Positions 47,138 through 58,166 of a stretch of DNA of 64,000 bases are shown piece by piece. Within the stretch, counting starts at the first letter, position 1; every line of letters starts with the position of its first letter. A model generated the notes under the pieces. The model worked only from the letters and a program-made list of their open reading frames with translations. It searched no databases and was not told where the DNA came from. A program made the position numbers and the translations under genes. The stretch is from Ruegeria sp. Ofav3-42 (lineage in GTDB: Bacteria; Pseudomonadota; Alphaproteobacteria; Rhodobacterales; Rhodobacteraceae): positions 1 through 64,000 of the forward strand of contig NZ_JAKRGB010000007.1 of the NCBI RefSeq assembly GCF_022347725.1, read 5' to 3'.

Positions 47138-48115
47138 ATGACAACATTTAACCTGGGCCGTCGGGCCCTGATCGCAGCGGTTGCAGCAATCGGTCTGGTT
47201 GGACCTGCCGCATCCGAGGAAGTCGTCGACAGCATCCACTTTCTGATCCCCGGCGGTGCCGGCGGTGGCTGGGACGGAACTGCACGCGGAACTGGCGAGG
47301 CCCTGACCAATGCAGGTCTGGTCGGCACGGCATCTTATGAGAACATGTCGGGCGGCGGCGGTGGCAAGGCCATCGGCTTCCTGATTGAAAACGCCGACAG
47401 CAACCATGGCACACTGATGGTCAACTCGACCCCCATCGTGATCCGCTCGCTAACCGGCGTGTTCCCGCATAACTTCCGCGACCTGACACTAGTGTCGGGA
47501 ACAATCGGCGATTACGCAGCGATTGTTGTGGGCAAGGACAGCCCCATCAACTCGATGGATGATCTGCTGGCCGCTTATGACGCTGATCCCGGTGCTACTG
47601 CGATCGGCGGGGGTTCCGTGCCGGGCGGTATGGACCACCTGGTTGCAGCGATGGTTATGGAAGCCGCCGGCAAGGATGCGCTGGGCGTGAAGTACATCCC
47701 TTATGACGCCGGTGGCAAAGCCATGGCGGCTCTGCTGTCAGGAGAGATCGCGGCCCTGTCGACCGGTTTCTCGGAAGCCGTCGATCTGGCCAATGCGGGC
47801 GAGGTCAAAATCATTGGTGTGACCGCTGAAGAACGCGTAGACGCCGCGCCTGATGCACAGACCATGAAGGAACAGGGCATCGACACCACCTTCGTGAACT
47901 GGCGTGGTTTCTTTGCAGCCCCCGGCCTGCCCGAGGACAAGCTGGTCGCCTATCAGGAAGCCATCACCAAGATGTACGATACTCCTGAATGGGAAGAAGT
48001 TCGTGCCCGTAATGGTTGGGTCAACATCCACAACTCGGGTGCCGATTTCGAAGCGTTTCTGGAAGATCAGGAACAGCAGATCAGTGACCTGATGAAGAAG
48101 CTGGGCTTCCTCTAA
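47138..48115 (+). CDS. tctC: Tripartite tricarboxylate transporter binding protein TctC
   Basis: A 325-aa periplasmic substrate-binding protein of the Bug/TctC family. A signal peptide (about residues 1-26, ending GLVGPAASEE) is followed by the mature chain with IHFLIPGGAGGGWDGTARG, the typical TctC N-terminal motif, and the GGSVPGGMDHL binding loop. It delivers a tricarboxylate or related carboxylate to TctA-TctB. The start is set by GGGAGGA and the signal peptide. First gene of the transporter-degradation operon. Confidence 0.95.
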   Translation: MTTFNLGRRALIAAVAAIGLVGPAASEEVVDSIHFLIPGGAGGGWDGTARGTGEALTNAGLVGTASYENMSGGGGGKAIGFLIENADSNHGTLMVNSTPIVIRSLTGVFPHNFRDLTLVSGTIGDYAAIVVGKDSPINSMDDLLAAYDADPGATAIGGGSVPGGMDHLVAAMVMEAAGKDALGVKYIPYDAGGKAMAALLSGEIAALSTGFSEAVDLANAGEVKIIGVTAEERVDAAPDAQTMKEQGIDTTFVNWRGFFAAPGLPEDKLVAYQEAITKMYDTPEWEEVRARNGWVNIHNSGADFEAFLEDQEQQISDLMKKLGFL

Positions 48116-48124
48116 AATAATCTG

Positions 48125-48150
48125 CGGCAGAGCGTTTGGTCGCTCTGCCG
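48125..48150 (+). other. Intercistronic hairpin between tctC and tctB
   Basis: A perfect 10-bp stem (48125-48134 with 48141-48150) with a 6-base loop, no T run. It could protect the 3' end of the tctC message and so raise TctC above the membrane subunits, a usual arrangement for binding-protein genes. Confidence 0.6.
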
Positions 48151-48182
48151 TCCCCAATAAACGAAAAAAGGGAGGGGACGCT

Positions 48183-48665
48183 ATGGCGCTGGATCGCTGG
48201 ATCGCGCTTGTTTTACTGGGTGTTTGCCTGACATACGGGTACGCCGCCTGGTTCACGATGGATGGAAGTCTTCCTCCTTTCATGCAAAGAAACCCAATCT
48301 GGCCCAGCACATTTCCCAAGGTGCTTTCGGTTCTGGGCGTAGTCGCGTGCTCGATCATCCTGCTGGGCTTTGAAAAGAGCGAAATCAAAGAGGCCGACAT
48401 CGATTACCGCAGACTTGGGGACTATCATCTGGGTCAGGCGATTTCGCTGCTGGTTCTGATGGTCGTCTACGCCCTGTGCCTGCGCCCTGTCGGTTTTCTG
48501 ATCGCGACATCCGGTTTTCTGATCCTCGGGTCCTACATCCTTGGCGAACGCAAATGGCACATCATGCTGCCTGTCGCGTTCATCGCAACCGGATCTGTCT
48601 GGTATCTGGTTCAGGAAGTTCTTGGAATTTACATGCGCCCCCTGCCGGGCCTGTTCGGAGGCTGA
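48183..48665 (+). CDS. tctB: Tripartite tricarboxylate transporter small membrane subunit TctB
   Basis: A 160-aa membrane protein with four hydrophobic segments (for example around residues 8-24, 40-62, 85-110 and 118-150), typical of TctB. It forms the membrane complex with TctA. A GGGAGGGGA lies before the ATG. The next gene, tctA, starts one base past the stop, so the two are co-translated. Confidence 0.92.
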   Translation: MALDRWIALVLLGVCLTYGYAAWFTMDGSLPPFMQRNPIWPSTFPKVLSVLGVVACSIILLGFEKSEIKEADIDYRRLGDYHLGQAISLLVLMVVYALCLRPVGFLIATSGFLILGSYILGERKWHIMLPVAFIATGSVWYLVQEVLGIYMRPLPGLFGG

Positions 48666-48666
48666 C

Positions 48667-50178
48667 ATGCTTGAAGGACTTCTGATCGGCCTGCAAACGG
48701 CATTCTCAATTCAAAACCTTTTGATGGTCATCGCCGGATGCCTCATCGGCACATTCATCGGCATGCTTCCAGGTCTGGGGCCGATGTCGATCATCGCAAT
48801 CATGATCCCGGTTGCGATTTCGATGGGCGATCCATCTGCTGCGCTGATCCTTTTGGCCGGCGTCTATTATGGGGCGATCTTTGGCGGATCGACCTCATCC
48901 ATTCTGCTCAACGCGCCGGGGGTCGCGGGCACCGTTGCTTCAAGCTTTGACGGCTATCCGATGGCCCGACAAGGCAAGGCGGGCAAAGCGCTTACCATCG
49001 CCGCAATCGCCAGTTTCGCAGGTGGTACGCTGGGCGCAGTGTTGCTGATGATCTTTGCGCCGGCTTTGTCTTCCGTCGCGCTCTTGTTCCACTCTGCCGA
49101 ATATTTCGCACTTATGGTGGTCGGCCTTTCGGCCATCGCCGCTTTTGCCGGTTCGGGGCAAGTGGCCAAGGCCATCATCATGACGACCTTGGGTTTGATC
49201 ATGGCCACCGTCGGAGAAGGCGCCTTATTCAATCTTCCGCGATTCACAATGGGAATCATGGACCTGCAATCCGGGTTTGGCTTCATCACCCTAGCCATGG
49301 CCATGTTCGCCCTGCCCGAGGCCTTGTTTCTGGTTCTGAAACCGAAAGACCTGAAAGGCGACGACGGAGAAATCAAAGACCTGCGTGTGACCAAAGACGA
49401 GGCCAAGGCAATCGCTCCGGTCATCGGTCGCCAATCGGTGCAGGGCTTCTTTATCGGCGTCCTGCCCGGAGCAGGCGCGACCATCGCAAGCTTCCTCGGC
49501 TACGCGGTCGAGCGGAACATCGCCCCCAAGGAAGAGCAGGAGGAATTCGGCAAGGGCTCGATCAAAGGACTCGCCGCACCCGAGTCGGCCAACAACGCCG
49601 CCTGTACCGGGTCGTTTGTTCCGCTGCTGACGCTGGGTATTCCCGGATCCGGGACAACGGCGATCCTGTTGGGTGCCTTGATTGCTTTGAACGTGACTCC
49701 CGGGCCCCGGCTTATGGTGGACGAGCCCCAGATCTTCTGGGCCGTGATCATGTCCATGTTCATCGGAAACCTCGTCCTGCTGATCCTGAACCTGCCGCTG
49801 ATCCCTTACATCGCCAAAGTGCTGGCTGTACCGCGTAACTACCTGATCCCGTTCATTTTGTTCTTTACTCTAATGGGGGCCTATATCGGGCAGAACAACG
49901 CAACGGAATTGCTGATCCTTGTGGGCTTCGGCGTCTGCGCGACAGCACTGAAATTCGCGGACTATCCGCTGGCTCCACTGCTGATCGGCTTCATCCTTGG
50001 CGGCATGATGGAGGATAACTTTGCGCGTTCCATGCAGCTGTACGATGGTATCGCCTTTATCTGGGAACGCCCGATGACATTGGGGCTCCTGGTGATCGCT
50101 GCCTTGCTTGTGCTTCTACCCAGCTACCGTGCACGTCGTGCACGGGCCCGCGCTGCTGGTGTGGCCGATGGCGACTGA
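48667..50178 (+). CDS. tctA: Tripartite tricarboxylate transporter large membrane subunit TctA
   Basis: A 503-aa membrane subunit with about 11-12 helices. Diagnostic motifs: GMLPGLGPMSIIAIMIPVAISM near the N-terminus (split), YYGAIFGGSTSSILLNAPG, and the second repeat GVLPGAGATIASFLGYAVE and GIPGSGTTAILLGALIALN. These GxPG motifs define the carboxylate pathway in the TctA family. ATG at 48667 fits the family start; the frame is open upstream in tctB. The end overlaps the CoA transferase start by 11 bases. Confidence 0.96.
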   Translation: MLEGLLIGLQTAFSIQNLLMVIAGCLIGTFIGMLPGLGPMSIIAIMIPVAISMGDPSAALILLAGVYYGAIFGGSTSSILLNAPGVAGTVASSFDGYPMARQGKAGKALTIAAIASFAGGTLGAVLLMIFAPALSSVALLFHSAEYFALMVVGLSAIAAFAGSGQVAKAIIMTTLGLIMATVGEGALFNLPRFTMGIMDLQSGFGFITLAMAMFALPEALFLVLKPKDLKGDDGEIKDLRVTKDEAKAIAPVIGRQSVQGFFIGVLPGAGATIASFLGYAVERNIAPKEEQEEFGKGSIKGLAAPESANNAACTGSFVPLLTLGIPGSGTTAILLGALIALNVTPGPRLMVDEPQIFWAVIMSMFIGNLVLLILNLPLIPYIAKVLAVPRNYLIPFILFFTLMGAYIGQNNATELLILVGFGVCATALKFADYPLAPLLIGFILGGMMEDNFARSMQLYDGIAFIWERPMTLGLLVIAALLVLLPSYRARRARARAAGVADGD

Positions 50179-51355
50179 ACCGCTCAGGGGCGTTCGGGTC
50201 CTTGATCTGACAAACGTGCTTGCAGGCCCGTATTGTTGTTACCAGCTGGCCCTGATGGGGGCAGAGGTGATCAAGGTCGAACGCCCCGGCAGCGGTGATC
50301 TGGCGCGTGTGCTTGGGGCTGATCCTGACCGGAACAAAGCCGGCATGGGGATCAGCTTTCTGGCGCAGAACGCTCAGAAGAAATCGATCACGCTGGATAT
50401 GAAATCCAGCCGGGGCAAGGCTCTGCTGAAACTGTTGGTGCAATCGGCTGACGTGCTGGTCGAGAATTTCAGGCCCGGCGTCATGGATCGTTTGGACCTG
50501 GGCTATGAAGTTCTGCGCGCCGAAAACCCCGCTTTGATCTACTGCGCAATCAGCGGTTTTGGGCAAGATGGGCCGCGCCGCGATGACCCGGCCTATGATC
50601 AGATCGTCCAAGGGATCAGCGGGGTCATGTCGATCACCGGCGCGCCGGACACCGCGCCCTACCGTGTTGGCTATCCGTTGGCCGACACAGTTGGCGGGCT
50701 TACAGCCGCCTTCGCGGTGAGCACGGCGTTGAACGCAAAACCGCGCGGCACATTCCTGGATATCGCCATGTCCGAGGCCGTGATCTCGACCATGGGTTGG
50801 GTCGTGTCCAACTACCTTGTCGGAGGCGTGATGCCGGGCGCGCATGGCAACGAAAACACAACCTCTGCACCGTCCGGTACATTTGCCACATCCGACAGCC
50901 CGATCAACATCGCCGCAAATCGCGATGAGCAATGGCAGGCTCTTGCCCGACATCTTGGCCGGGAGGAACTGTTGGATGACCCCGATTACGCGACGCGCGA
51001 GGATCGCAAGCGAAACCGTCATGCGCTGAGGGGCGAGTTGGAGAAGTCATTGAAATCACGCCGGGCAAACGAATGGGTCGCCGAACTGAACGGATTGGGC
51101 GTGCCAACTGGGCGAGTCCAGACGGTTCCCGAGGCTTTGGCGGACGAACAACTGGCTGGGCGCGGATTGATCGGCACGCTACAGGTAGATGGCGAAGACA
51201 TGCAGTTGGCTGGCAGCCCCGTCGTGATGGATGGGCAGCGAAGCATGCCACAAGCGGCACCACCGAAACTCGGCGCGGATAACGCTGCAATCTGGTCCGA
51301 ACTTGGCCTGTCTACGGACGAGCTCAACGAGTTGGCAAAGGATGGCGTGATATGA
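50168..51355 (+). CDS. Family III CoA transferase (CaiB/BaiF type)
   Basis: A 395-aa class III CoA transferase. The family start LRGVRVLDLTNVLAGPYCCYQLALMGAEVIKVERP (split) is clear, and the presumed catalytic Asp144 is in DDPAYDQIVQGISG, as in formyl-CoA transferase and CaiB. The start overlaps the tctA end by 11 bases and its stop overlaps the downstream lyase by four. Because of this neighbourhood, I infer that it transfers CoA from a donor such as acetyl- or succinyl-CoA to the imported tricarboxylate (for example citrate to citryl-CoA). Confidence 0.88.
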   Translation: MATEPLRGVRVLDLTNVLAGPYCCYQLALMGAEVIKVERPGSGDLARVLGADPDRNKAGMGISFLAQNAQKKSITLDMKSSRGKALLKLLVQSADVLVENFRPGVMDRLDLGYEVLRAENPALIYCAISGFGQDGPRRDDPAYDQIVQGISGVMSITGAPDTAPYRVGYPLADTVGGLTAAFAVSTALNAKPRGTFLDIAMSEAVISTMGWVVSNYLVGGVMPGAHGNENTTSAPSGTFATSDSPINIAANRDEQWQALARHLGREELLDDPDYATREDRKRNRHALRGELEKSLKSRRANEWVAELNGLGVPTGRVQTVPEALADEQLAGRGLIGTLQVDGEDMQLAGSPVVMDGQRSMPQAAPPKLGADNAAIWSELGLSTDELNELAKDGVI

Positions 51356-52131
51356 GCGACGTTTCCGACTGGTGGCGCACATCCATCATCGACATGGAAC
51401 CCGGTCGCATTGCTTTGCGCGGTGAACCGATTGAGGGACTGATCGGCAATCTGAGCTTTGCCGAGATGATATGGTTTCTGGTTCGCGGCGACCGCCCCTC
51501 ATCGGCGCAGGTGGACCTGTTCGAAGCAGCCTTGGTGGCCGCCGTGGATCATGGACCGCAAGCGCCTTCAATCGCAACTGCCCGAATGGCGGTGACCTGC
51601 GGGTTGCCTTTGAACAACGCGATGGCAAGCGCAGTGAATATGCTGGGCGACATCCACGGCGGAGCGGGTGAGCAGGCGGTAGAGCTTTATCATTTTGTCG
51701 GCTCCCACGCGGGCGAGCTGGGTGCAGCGCTGGACGACTGGATCGCAGAACGCGAAAAGATCCTGCCGGGTTTCGGCCACAGGTTTCACACACCGACCGA
51801 TCCGCGCGCACCACGACTGATGGCTTTGGTCTCGGAGGCCATAGAAAATGGCGCGTGTGATGGACGATTCAGAAAAATCGCACTTGATATCGAAACCGAA
51901 CTCGCGCGGCGCAAAGGCAAGCCCGTCCCGATGAACATCGACGGAGCCACTGCGGTTATCTACGCAGAGCTTGGGTTTGAACCACCCCTTGCGCGCGGTC
52001 TGTTCTGCCTGTCCCGGTCAGTTGGAATACTGGCACATGCGTGGGAGCAAACGCAGCAAGGCGGACGCAACAAAGGGCCGACTCCGCCCAAGTACCGCTG
52101 GACCTACGTTAAGGCCACGTCCCAGGAGTAG
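51352..52131 (+). CDS. Short citrate-synthase-fold protein, probable citryl-CoA lyase
   Basis: A 259-aa member of the citrate synthase family without the large N-terminal domain; full citrate synthases have about 430 residues. Residues matching the catalytic triad are present: His102 in GDIHGGAGEQ, His143 in LPGFGHRFH, Asp197 in MNIDGATAVIY. The order CoA transferase then this protein suggests cleavage of a CoA-activated acid to acetyl-CoA and an oxoacid (citryl-CoA to acetyl-CoA plus oxaloacetate). A synthase role is possible but less likely at this length and context. Last gene of the tctCBA operon. Confidence 0.8.
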   Translation: MSDVSDWWRTSIIDMEPGRIALRGEPIEGLIGNLSFAEMIWFLVRGDRPSSAQVDLFEAALVAAVDHGPQAPSIATARMAVTCGLPLNNAMASAVNMLGDIHGGAGEQAVELYHFVGSHAGELGAALDDWIAEREKILPGFGHRFHTPTDPRAPRLMALVSEAIENGACDGRFRKIALDIETELARRKGKPVPMNIDGATAVIYAELGFEPPLARGLFCLSRSVGILAHAWEQTQQGGRNKGPTPPKYRWTYVKATSQE

Positions 52132-52141
52132 GAACTGGCCG

Positions 52142-52188
52142 GACCCGCTCGCTGTCGCAAACACCATGGCATTTGCGACAGTCGGGTC
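52142..52188. terminator. Long hairpin between convergent operons
   Basis: A perfect 10-bp stem (52152-52161 with 52172-52181) with a 10-base loop, extended after a small internal loop by GACCC/GGGTC (52142-52146 with 52184-52188). It lies between the lyase stop and the convergent hemY stop. No T run is present; it probably acts in both directions. Confidence 0.6.
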
Positions 52189-52207
52189 GGCAGGGGAATT
52201 AACGGGA

Positions 52208-53716
52208 TCAGGCCTGTTTTTCGACGGCCGGCTCGACGTCGGGTCGGACGGGTTCAACCTCGGCTTCGATGACCTCGGGATCAACTGCATCCTCGACCTC
52301 TTCCGCTTCCGGCTCGGCCTCGGGTTCAGCCTTATCTTCCAACGCGCCGACAATCAGAGGCAGCATGTGAACACCCGTTGCAGTGGCAATCTCTGGCGTT
52401 TGCGGTGTTTGCCAGCTGAGCGTGTCAAAGCTACCGCAGTTCTGACAGACAGGTGCCCATTCGGGCTGAATGTCATGGCAGTTATCGCAGACCCATTGCG
52501 GTCCGCGCGGCGCGTTCAGCGCCTTGGCCAGCCAACCCTGCACCACGGCATCCGAAGCGCCTTCGCCCCGTTCGATGGCCGCCATCAACGTATAGCCGCG
52601 TGCATCCGCCTGTTTTTCGACTACATCGCCCAGCGCCCGGCGCGCCTCGGGGAAGTCTTCGGCCACGATGTTCAGTTCGGCCAGAATCAAGCGTGTTTCC
52701 ATGTTCTCTGGGTGGATACGCGTCAACGCTGTAAAGCGTTTGATCCGCTCATGCGGAGTTTCATCCGGCACAATCTCGGCAAAAGCATGGGCAAGATCGG
52801 GATGCGGCTGCACTTCCCACGCTTTCTTCAGGATCTTGGTGGCGTAACGCGGCTTGCCCTTTTCGATGTAAGCACGCGCGGCCATTGCGGCGGCCGGCAC
52901 CAGGTCAGGCGACAGGCGGTTTGCCTCTATTGCGCGTTCGCGTTGTTCGATTGTGGCGTCTTCATCCAGAATGCCCTTGGCCTCGGACAGGGCAAGCACA
53001 GCATCGCGGCGCTTGAACACGTCACGTGGCAGGTGACCGGATTTCAGCTTGGCTGTCAGGGTCGAGCGTGCCCCAGCCCAATCATGCGCTTTGGTCTGCA
53101 GGCCCAGCAAGATATCCTGCGTTTCCTGATGGCGCGGTTTCATGACCAAAGCTTTCTCGGCCAGTTTGCGCGCTGTCTCGTCATCACCTTCAGCCAGCTT
53201 CTGTTTCATGATGCCACGCACCCCGACAAAGCGGGTCGCGTTGTTAGTCACCAGCTTTTTATAGGTGTCCGCCGCTTTCTGGGTGTCGCCATTCATCTCG
53301 GCAGCCTGCGCGACCAGCAGGTTGGTCAACTCGGGCTTGTTCAGCAGTCTTTCGGCTTTGGTCGCTTTGTTCAGAGCCACGCGCCCTTCGCCCGAAGCCA
53401 GCGCCATAAGCCCATCGGCCAGCGCCTGATACCCGCGCTTTTCGCGGCTGCGGTCGAAATAGCGTGACAGGGCGGTTTCGTCGCCATTGAGGAAATGAAG
53501 CGTTGCGATAAGCAGGGTCAGCAGCTTGAAGAACAGCCAGATCGCAAGAACCAAAACGCCCAGCGCGATCACGGATTGCAGCGGGCCAAGCGTGTATTCT
53601 GTACCGCCCGCGGTGATCTGCACGCCACCGCTGGTTTCCATAAGTAGCCCGGCGCCCATGGCCAGAAGGCCAATAATCGCAACAAAAACAAGAATCTTAA
53701 ACAGTGACCACAGCAT
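52208..53716 (-). CDS. hemY: HemY-like tetratricopeptide membrane protein
   Basis: A 502-aa protein of the proteobacterial HemY (N-terminal) family, not the protoporphyrinogen oxidase of the same name. Two membrane helices lie at residues 1-30 and 45-70; the rest is a helical TPR-like region. Near residues 407-432 a zinc-ribbon-like block follows (VCDNCHDIQPEW, VCQNCGSF). The tail is Glu/Val/Asp-rich. Its role in haem synthesis is poorly defined; conservation beside hemD supports a link. It is the third gene of hemD-mitofilin-hemY. Confidence 0.88.
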   Translation of the reverse strand: MLWSLFKILVFVAIIGLLAMGAGLLMETSGGVQITAGGTEYTLGPLQSVIALGVLVLAIWLFFKLLTLLIATLHFLNGDETALSRYFDRSREKRGYQALADGLMALASGEGRVALNKATKAERLLNKPELTNLLVAQAAEMNGDTQKAADTYKKLVTNNATRFVGVRGIMKQKLAEGDDETARKLAEKALVMKPRHQETQDILLGLQTKAHDWAGARSTLTAKLKSGHLPRDVFKRRDAVLALSEAKGILDEDATIEQRERAIEANRLSPDLVPAAAMAARAYIEKGKPRYATKILKKAWEVQPHPDLAHAFAEIVPDETPHERIKRFTALTRIHPENMETRLILAELNIVAEDFPEARRALGDVVEKQADARGYTLMAAIERGEGASDAVVQGWLAKALNAPRGPQWVCDNCHDIQPEWAPVCQNCGSFDTLSWQTPQTPEIATATGVHMLPLIVGALEDKAEPEAEPEAEEVEDAVDPEVIEAEVEPVRPDVEPAVEKQA

Positions 53717-53726
53717 GGCAGGTCCT

Positions 53727-54974
<1,248 letters not shown>

Positions 54975-55028
54975 CGCGACGTTCCCCTTATCGAATCCAA
55001 TTTCGCATGAATAACAGGCCACTCTAAG

Positions 55029-55754
55029 TTAATCGGTGGCCCCTCCACCCTCAACCCGCATCGCATGTTTCACAAGCTTTTTGACGGCTTTCCGCATTTT
55101 CTTGGGTGTGGGTTCTTTGGCAATCTTCAGACGCTCATACGCCAAGGAATTAAGGGGTTCAGCCGTCGCTTCGCTGATAGCAACCAGCCACAAAGGCGCC
55201 GGTCCGGCCCAAATCTCGGCAAATTGTCGCGCCGTTCGAGGTGAAAACAGCGGCGCGATCACGGGCCTGTCACCTGCGGCTGCGTCGGCAGCTTCGGATG
55301 TCAGCGGTAACAGGCGCTGTTGATAAACGACCTCTTCGTGAACCGTCAGGCCCGATTCGGTCAGTCGTCCGGCGACATTGCCCCGGGTATGTTCACCGCG
55401 CAGGTGCAACAACGGACTTTCAGGTCGGTGTTTCAGCAGATAGGCCACCAATTCTTCGGCGGTGTTGCCAACCATCATCGCATCCCACCCGGCCCCTTTT
55501 GCGGTTCCGGTGGTCGCAGGGCCGACGCAAAATGCAGGCAAATCGCGTCTGACCCCCAGCGAGGCCGCAGCATTGACCGAATTGGCCGAGGTAAAGATCA
55601 AACCCCGAACACCATCTGTGTCGATCTCAACCCGCAAGGGGAGAATCTCAAGAATCGGAGAATAAATGACGTCGACCCGAGACCTGACGCGGGTCGGCAA
55701 CTGCGCGACAAACCTCTCAGAGGCGGCGCGAGGGCGGGTCATCAACAAATACAA
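55029..55754 (-). CDS. hemD: Uroporphyrinogen-III synthase HemD
   Basis: A 241-aa HemD that closes hydroxymethylbilane to uroporphyrinogen III. Family features include the opening [67 protein letters not shown] and a domain-two segment [19 protein letters not shown] at 55754 is used so that the first beta strand (YLLMTRP) is kept; the next ATG (55742) would cut into that strand and has no ribosome-binding site. hemC is not beside it. It is divergent from tsaD and probably starts the hemD-mitofilin-hemY operon. Confidence 0.88.
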   Translation of the reverse strand: MYLLMTRPRAASERFVAQLPTRVRSRVDVIYSPILEILPLRVEIDTDGVRGLIFTSANSVNAAASLGVRRDLPAFCVGPATTGTAKGAGWDAMMVGNTAEELVAYLLKHRPESPLLHLRGEHTRGNVAGRLTESGLTVHEEVVYQQRLLPLTSEAADAAAGDRPVIAPLFSPRTARQFAEIWAGPAPLWLVAISEATAEPLNSLAYERLKIAKEPTPKKMRKAVKKLVKHAMRVEGGGATD

Positions 55755-55838
55755 TGGCGGGGCCTTCGGCCTTGGGATTGTTTGCGTCCGCGCAGGGTGA
55801 TACCCCGCTTGGGTGTCATGATGCAACGGATCAGGCCT

Positions 55839-56936
55839 ATGGTGCAAATACTTACCGTACTTGGATTGGAAAGTAGCTGTGATGACACGGCTGCTGCAGT
55901 CGTGCGCCAATCCGACGGAGCAGGGGCCGAAGTGTTGTCGTCGGTCGTTTACGGCCAGACCGAGCTGCACAGCGCCTTTGGAGGCGTCGTACCGGAAATC
56001 GCTGCACGCGCGCATGCGGAAAAACTGGACACCTGCGTGGTGCAAGCGCTTGAGGCCGCCGGCCTGACGCTGGCGGATATGGATGCGATTGCTGTCACCG
56101 CTGGTCCGGGCCTGATCGGCGGTGTGATGTCAGGCGTCATGTGTGCCAAAGGGCTGAGCGCCGCGACGGGTCTGCCCCTGGTCGGCGTGAATCATCTGGC
56201 TGGCCATGCGCTGACGCCCCGCCTGACAGATGGCATCGCGTTTCCCTATCTGATGCTGTTGGTTTCAGGCGGTCACTGCCAGTACCTGATCGCGCACGGG
56301 CCTGAGCAATTCACCCGATTGGGCGGTACAATCGACGATGCCCCCGGTGAAGCTTTCGACAAAACCGCCCGCCTGTTGGGCCTGCCTCAACCCGGTGGTC
56401 CTTCGGTAGAGGCCGAATCACGCTCTGGTGATCCCAAGCGGTTCCGATTTCCGCGACCACTACTGGATCGGCCGGGATGTGATCTGTCCTTCTCGGGGCT
56501 GAAAACTGCTTTAATGCGGATGCGGGATCAGATCGTTGCCGAAAAAGGCGGCTTTACCCGTCAGGACCGCGCTGATCTGTGCGCCGGGTTCCAGCAAGCC
56601 ATCGTGGACACACTGGCTGAGAAAACCCGCCGTGCGATTGATACATATCTCGAGGAAAACCCCGCAGACCCGGTCATTGCCGTCGCCGGTGGAGTCGCTG
56701 CAAATTCGGCAATTCGGGCTGCGTTAGAGACTGTTTGCGCTGAAAAAGGTGCGCGGTTTACCGCTCCACCAATCAGCCTTTGCACCGACAATGCCGCCAT
56801 GATCGCTTATGCCGGGATGGAACGCTTTCGCACCGGCGCGCGCGATGGTCTGGACCTGACCGCCCGCCCGCGCTGGCCCCTGGACAAATCCAGCCCGTCC
56901 ATGTTGGGCGGCGGCAAGAAAGGGGCCAAGGCATGA
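55839..56936 (+). CDS. tsaD: tRNA threonylcarbamoyladenosine transferase TsaD
   Basis: A 365-aa ASKHA-fold protein that, with TsaB and TsaE, transfers the threonylcarbamoyl group to A37 of tRNAs reading ANN codons. Motifs: [16 protein letters not shown] at the N-terminus, [15 protein letters not shown], metal-binding HLAGHA, and the phosphate loops [13 protein letters not shown] and [17 protein letters not shown] at 55839 gives the usual start; an ATG 21 bases upstream is possible. Its stop overlaps gpsA by four bases. Confidence 0.95.
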   Translation: MVQILTVLGLESSCDDTAAAVVRQSDGAGAEVLSSVVYGQTELHSAFGGVVPEIAARAHAEKLDTCVVQALEAAGLTLADMDAIAVTAGPGLIGGVMSGVMCAKGLSAATGLPLVGVNHLAGHALTPRLTDGIAFPYLMLLVSGGHCQYLIAHGPEQFTRLGGTIDDAPGEAFDKTARLLGLPQPGGPSVEAESRSGDPKRFRFPRPLLDRPGCDLSFSGLKTALMRMRDQIVAEKGGFTRQDRADLCAGFQQAIVDTLAEKTRRAIDTYLEENPADPVIAVAGGVAANSAIRAALETVCAEKGARFTAPPISLCTDNAAMIAYAGMERFRTGARDGLDLTARPRWPLDKSSPSMLGGGKKGAKA

Positions 56937-57895
56937 GCGTTTCCGTTCTGGGATCCGGCGCCTTCGGCACCAGCCTGGCCATCTCTCTGGCAGGCAACGG
57001 GCCGGTGACGCTTTGGTCTCGGGACGAGGATCAGGCCCGGCACATGCAGGACAGTCGCGAGAACGCCCAGCGCCTGCCGGGCGTGGCTCTGCCTGCGGAA
57101 ATCACGGTGACTTCGGACATCCAGAAATTCGCCAAAAATGACATCCTGTTGGTGGCGGTGCCGATGCAGAAATTGCGCGGCGCTCTGCAAGAACATGAAT
57201 CGGTGCTGGCAGGTAAATCTCTGGTGGCTTGCTGCAAGGGCATTGAACTGTCATCCGGGCTTGGGCCGATTTCAGTCATCCGGCAAACGATCCCGGACGC
57301 GCACCCGGCGCTGCTGACAGGGCCCAGTTTTGCCGACGACATTGCCCGGGGTCTGCCAACCGCGTTGACCCTTGCCTGTGCGGATGACGCGCTGAGCCTG
57401 ACGCTGCAGCACGACCTGACTACCGCGAACCTGCGCCTTTACCGCACGTCTGATGTGATCGGGGCTGAATTGGGCGGGGCCCTCAAGAATGTGATGGCCA
57501 TCGGGTGCGGTGCCGCAATCGGGGCGGGTTTGGGTGACAGTGCCCGCGCCGCCTTGATGACCCGCGGATTTGCCGAGATGCAGCGTTTCGCTCTGATGCG
57601 CGGTGCACGTCCCGACACCCTGATGGGGTTGTCCGGATTAGGCGACCTTGTTCTGACATGTTCGTCCGAATTGTCGCGCAACTATCGCTATGGGCTGTCT
57701 CTGGGGCGCAATAGCCAGTTCGACGCCCATACTACAGTCGAAGGCGTCGCCACTGCGCGCGCCATGACGGAAATTGCCACCGCCGAAGGGCTGGACATGC
57801 CTATCAGTACGACGGTGGCGGACCTTAGCAGTGGCGCCTACAGTGTGACCAAAGCTATCCAAACCCTGCTCAACCGACCCCTGAAGGAGGAATAA
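56933..57895 (+). CDS. gpsA: Glycerol-3-phosphate dehydrogenase GpsA
   Basis: A 320-aa NAD(P)-dependent enzyme producing glycerol 3-phosphate for phospholipids. The Rossmann loop is [17 protein letters not shown] at the N-terminus, and the catalytic region includes [19 protein letters not shown] and the Lys in [34 protein letters not shown] confirms the family. ATG in the ATGA overlap with tsaD at 56933. Followed by the YciI gene after one base. Confidence 0.97.
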   Translation: MSVSVLGSGAFGTSLAISLAGNGPVTLWSRDEDQARHMQDSRENAQRLPGVALPAEITVTSDIQKFAKNDILLVAVPMQKLRGALQEHESVLAGKSLVACCKGIELSSGLGPISVIRQTIPDAHPALLTGPSFADDIARGLPTALTLACADDALSLTLQHDLTTANLRLYRTSDVIGAELGGALKNVMAIGCGAAIGAGLGDSARAALMTRGFAEMQRFALMRGARPDTLMGLSGLGDLVLTCSSELSRNYRYGLSLGRNSQFDAHTTVEGVATARAMTEIATAEGLDMPISTTVADLSSGAYSVTKAIQTLLNRPLKEE

Positions 57896-57896
57896 C

Positions 57897-58166
57897 ATGC
57901 TGATCGCCCTTATCGCTCGTGACAAAGACGGCGCGCTGCAAACCCGGCTGGACAACCGGGCGGCTCACCTTGCCTATATCGAGGAGACCGGAGTTGTTTC
58001 GCAGGCAGGTCCGCTGTTGGACGGAGACGCGATGATCGGTTCGCTGATTATCCTGGAAGTCGAGGATATGGCCGCAGCGCAAGGCTGGGCGGACAATGAC
58101 CCTTATGCCAAGGCCGGGTTGTTCCAGTCGGTCGACCTGATTGCGTGGAAAAAGGTCATAGGCTGA
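57897..58166 (+). CDS. YciI-family protein
   Basis: An 89-aa protein of the YciI-like ferredoxin-fold family. The conserved His and Asp expected in the putative active site appear in DNRAAHLAYIEE and GPLLDGDAMIGS. Function is not known; family members include a haloacid-type hydrolase. It lies between gpsA and the EVE-domain gene with overlaps on both sides, which suggests one operon. Confidence 0.85.
   Translation: MLIALIARDKDGALQTRLDNRAAHLAYIEETGVVSQAGPLLDGDAMIGSLIILEVEDMAAAQGWADNDPYAKAGLFQSVDLIAWKKVIG

Noticed and set aside
52208-53716. HemY as protoporphyrinogen oxidase
   Set aside because: No FAD-binding Rossmann motif; two membrane helices, TPR-like repeats and position by hemD indicate the proteobacterial HemY family.
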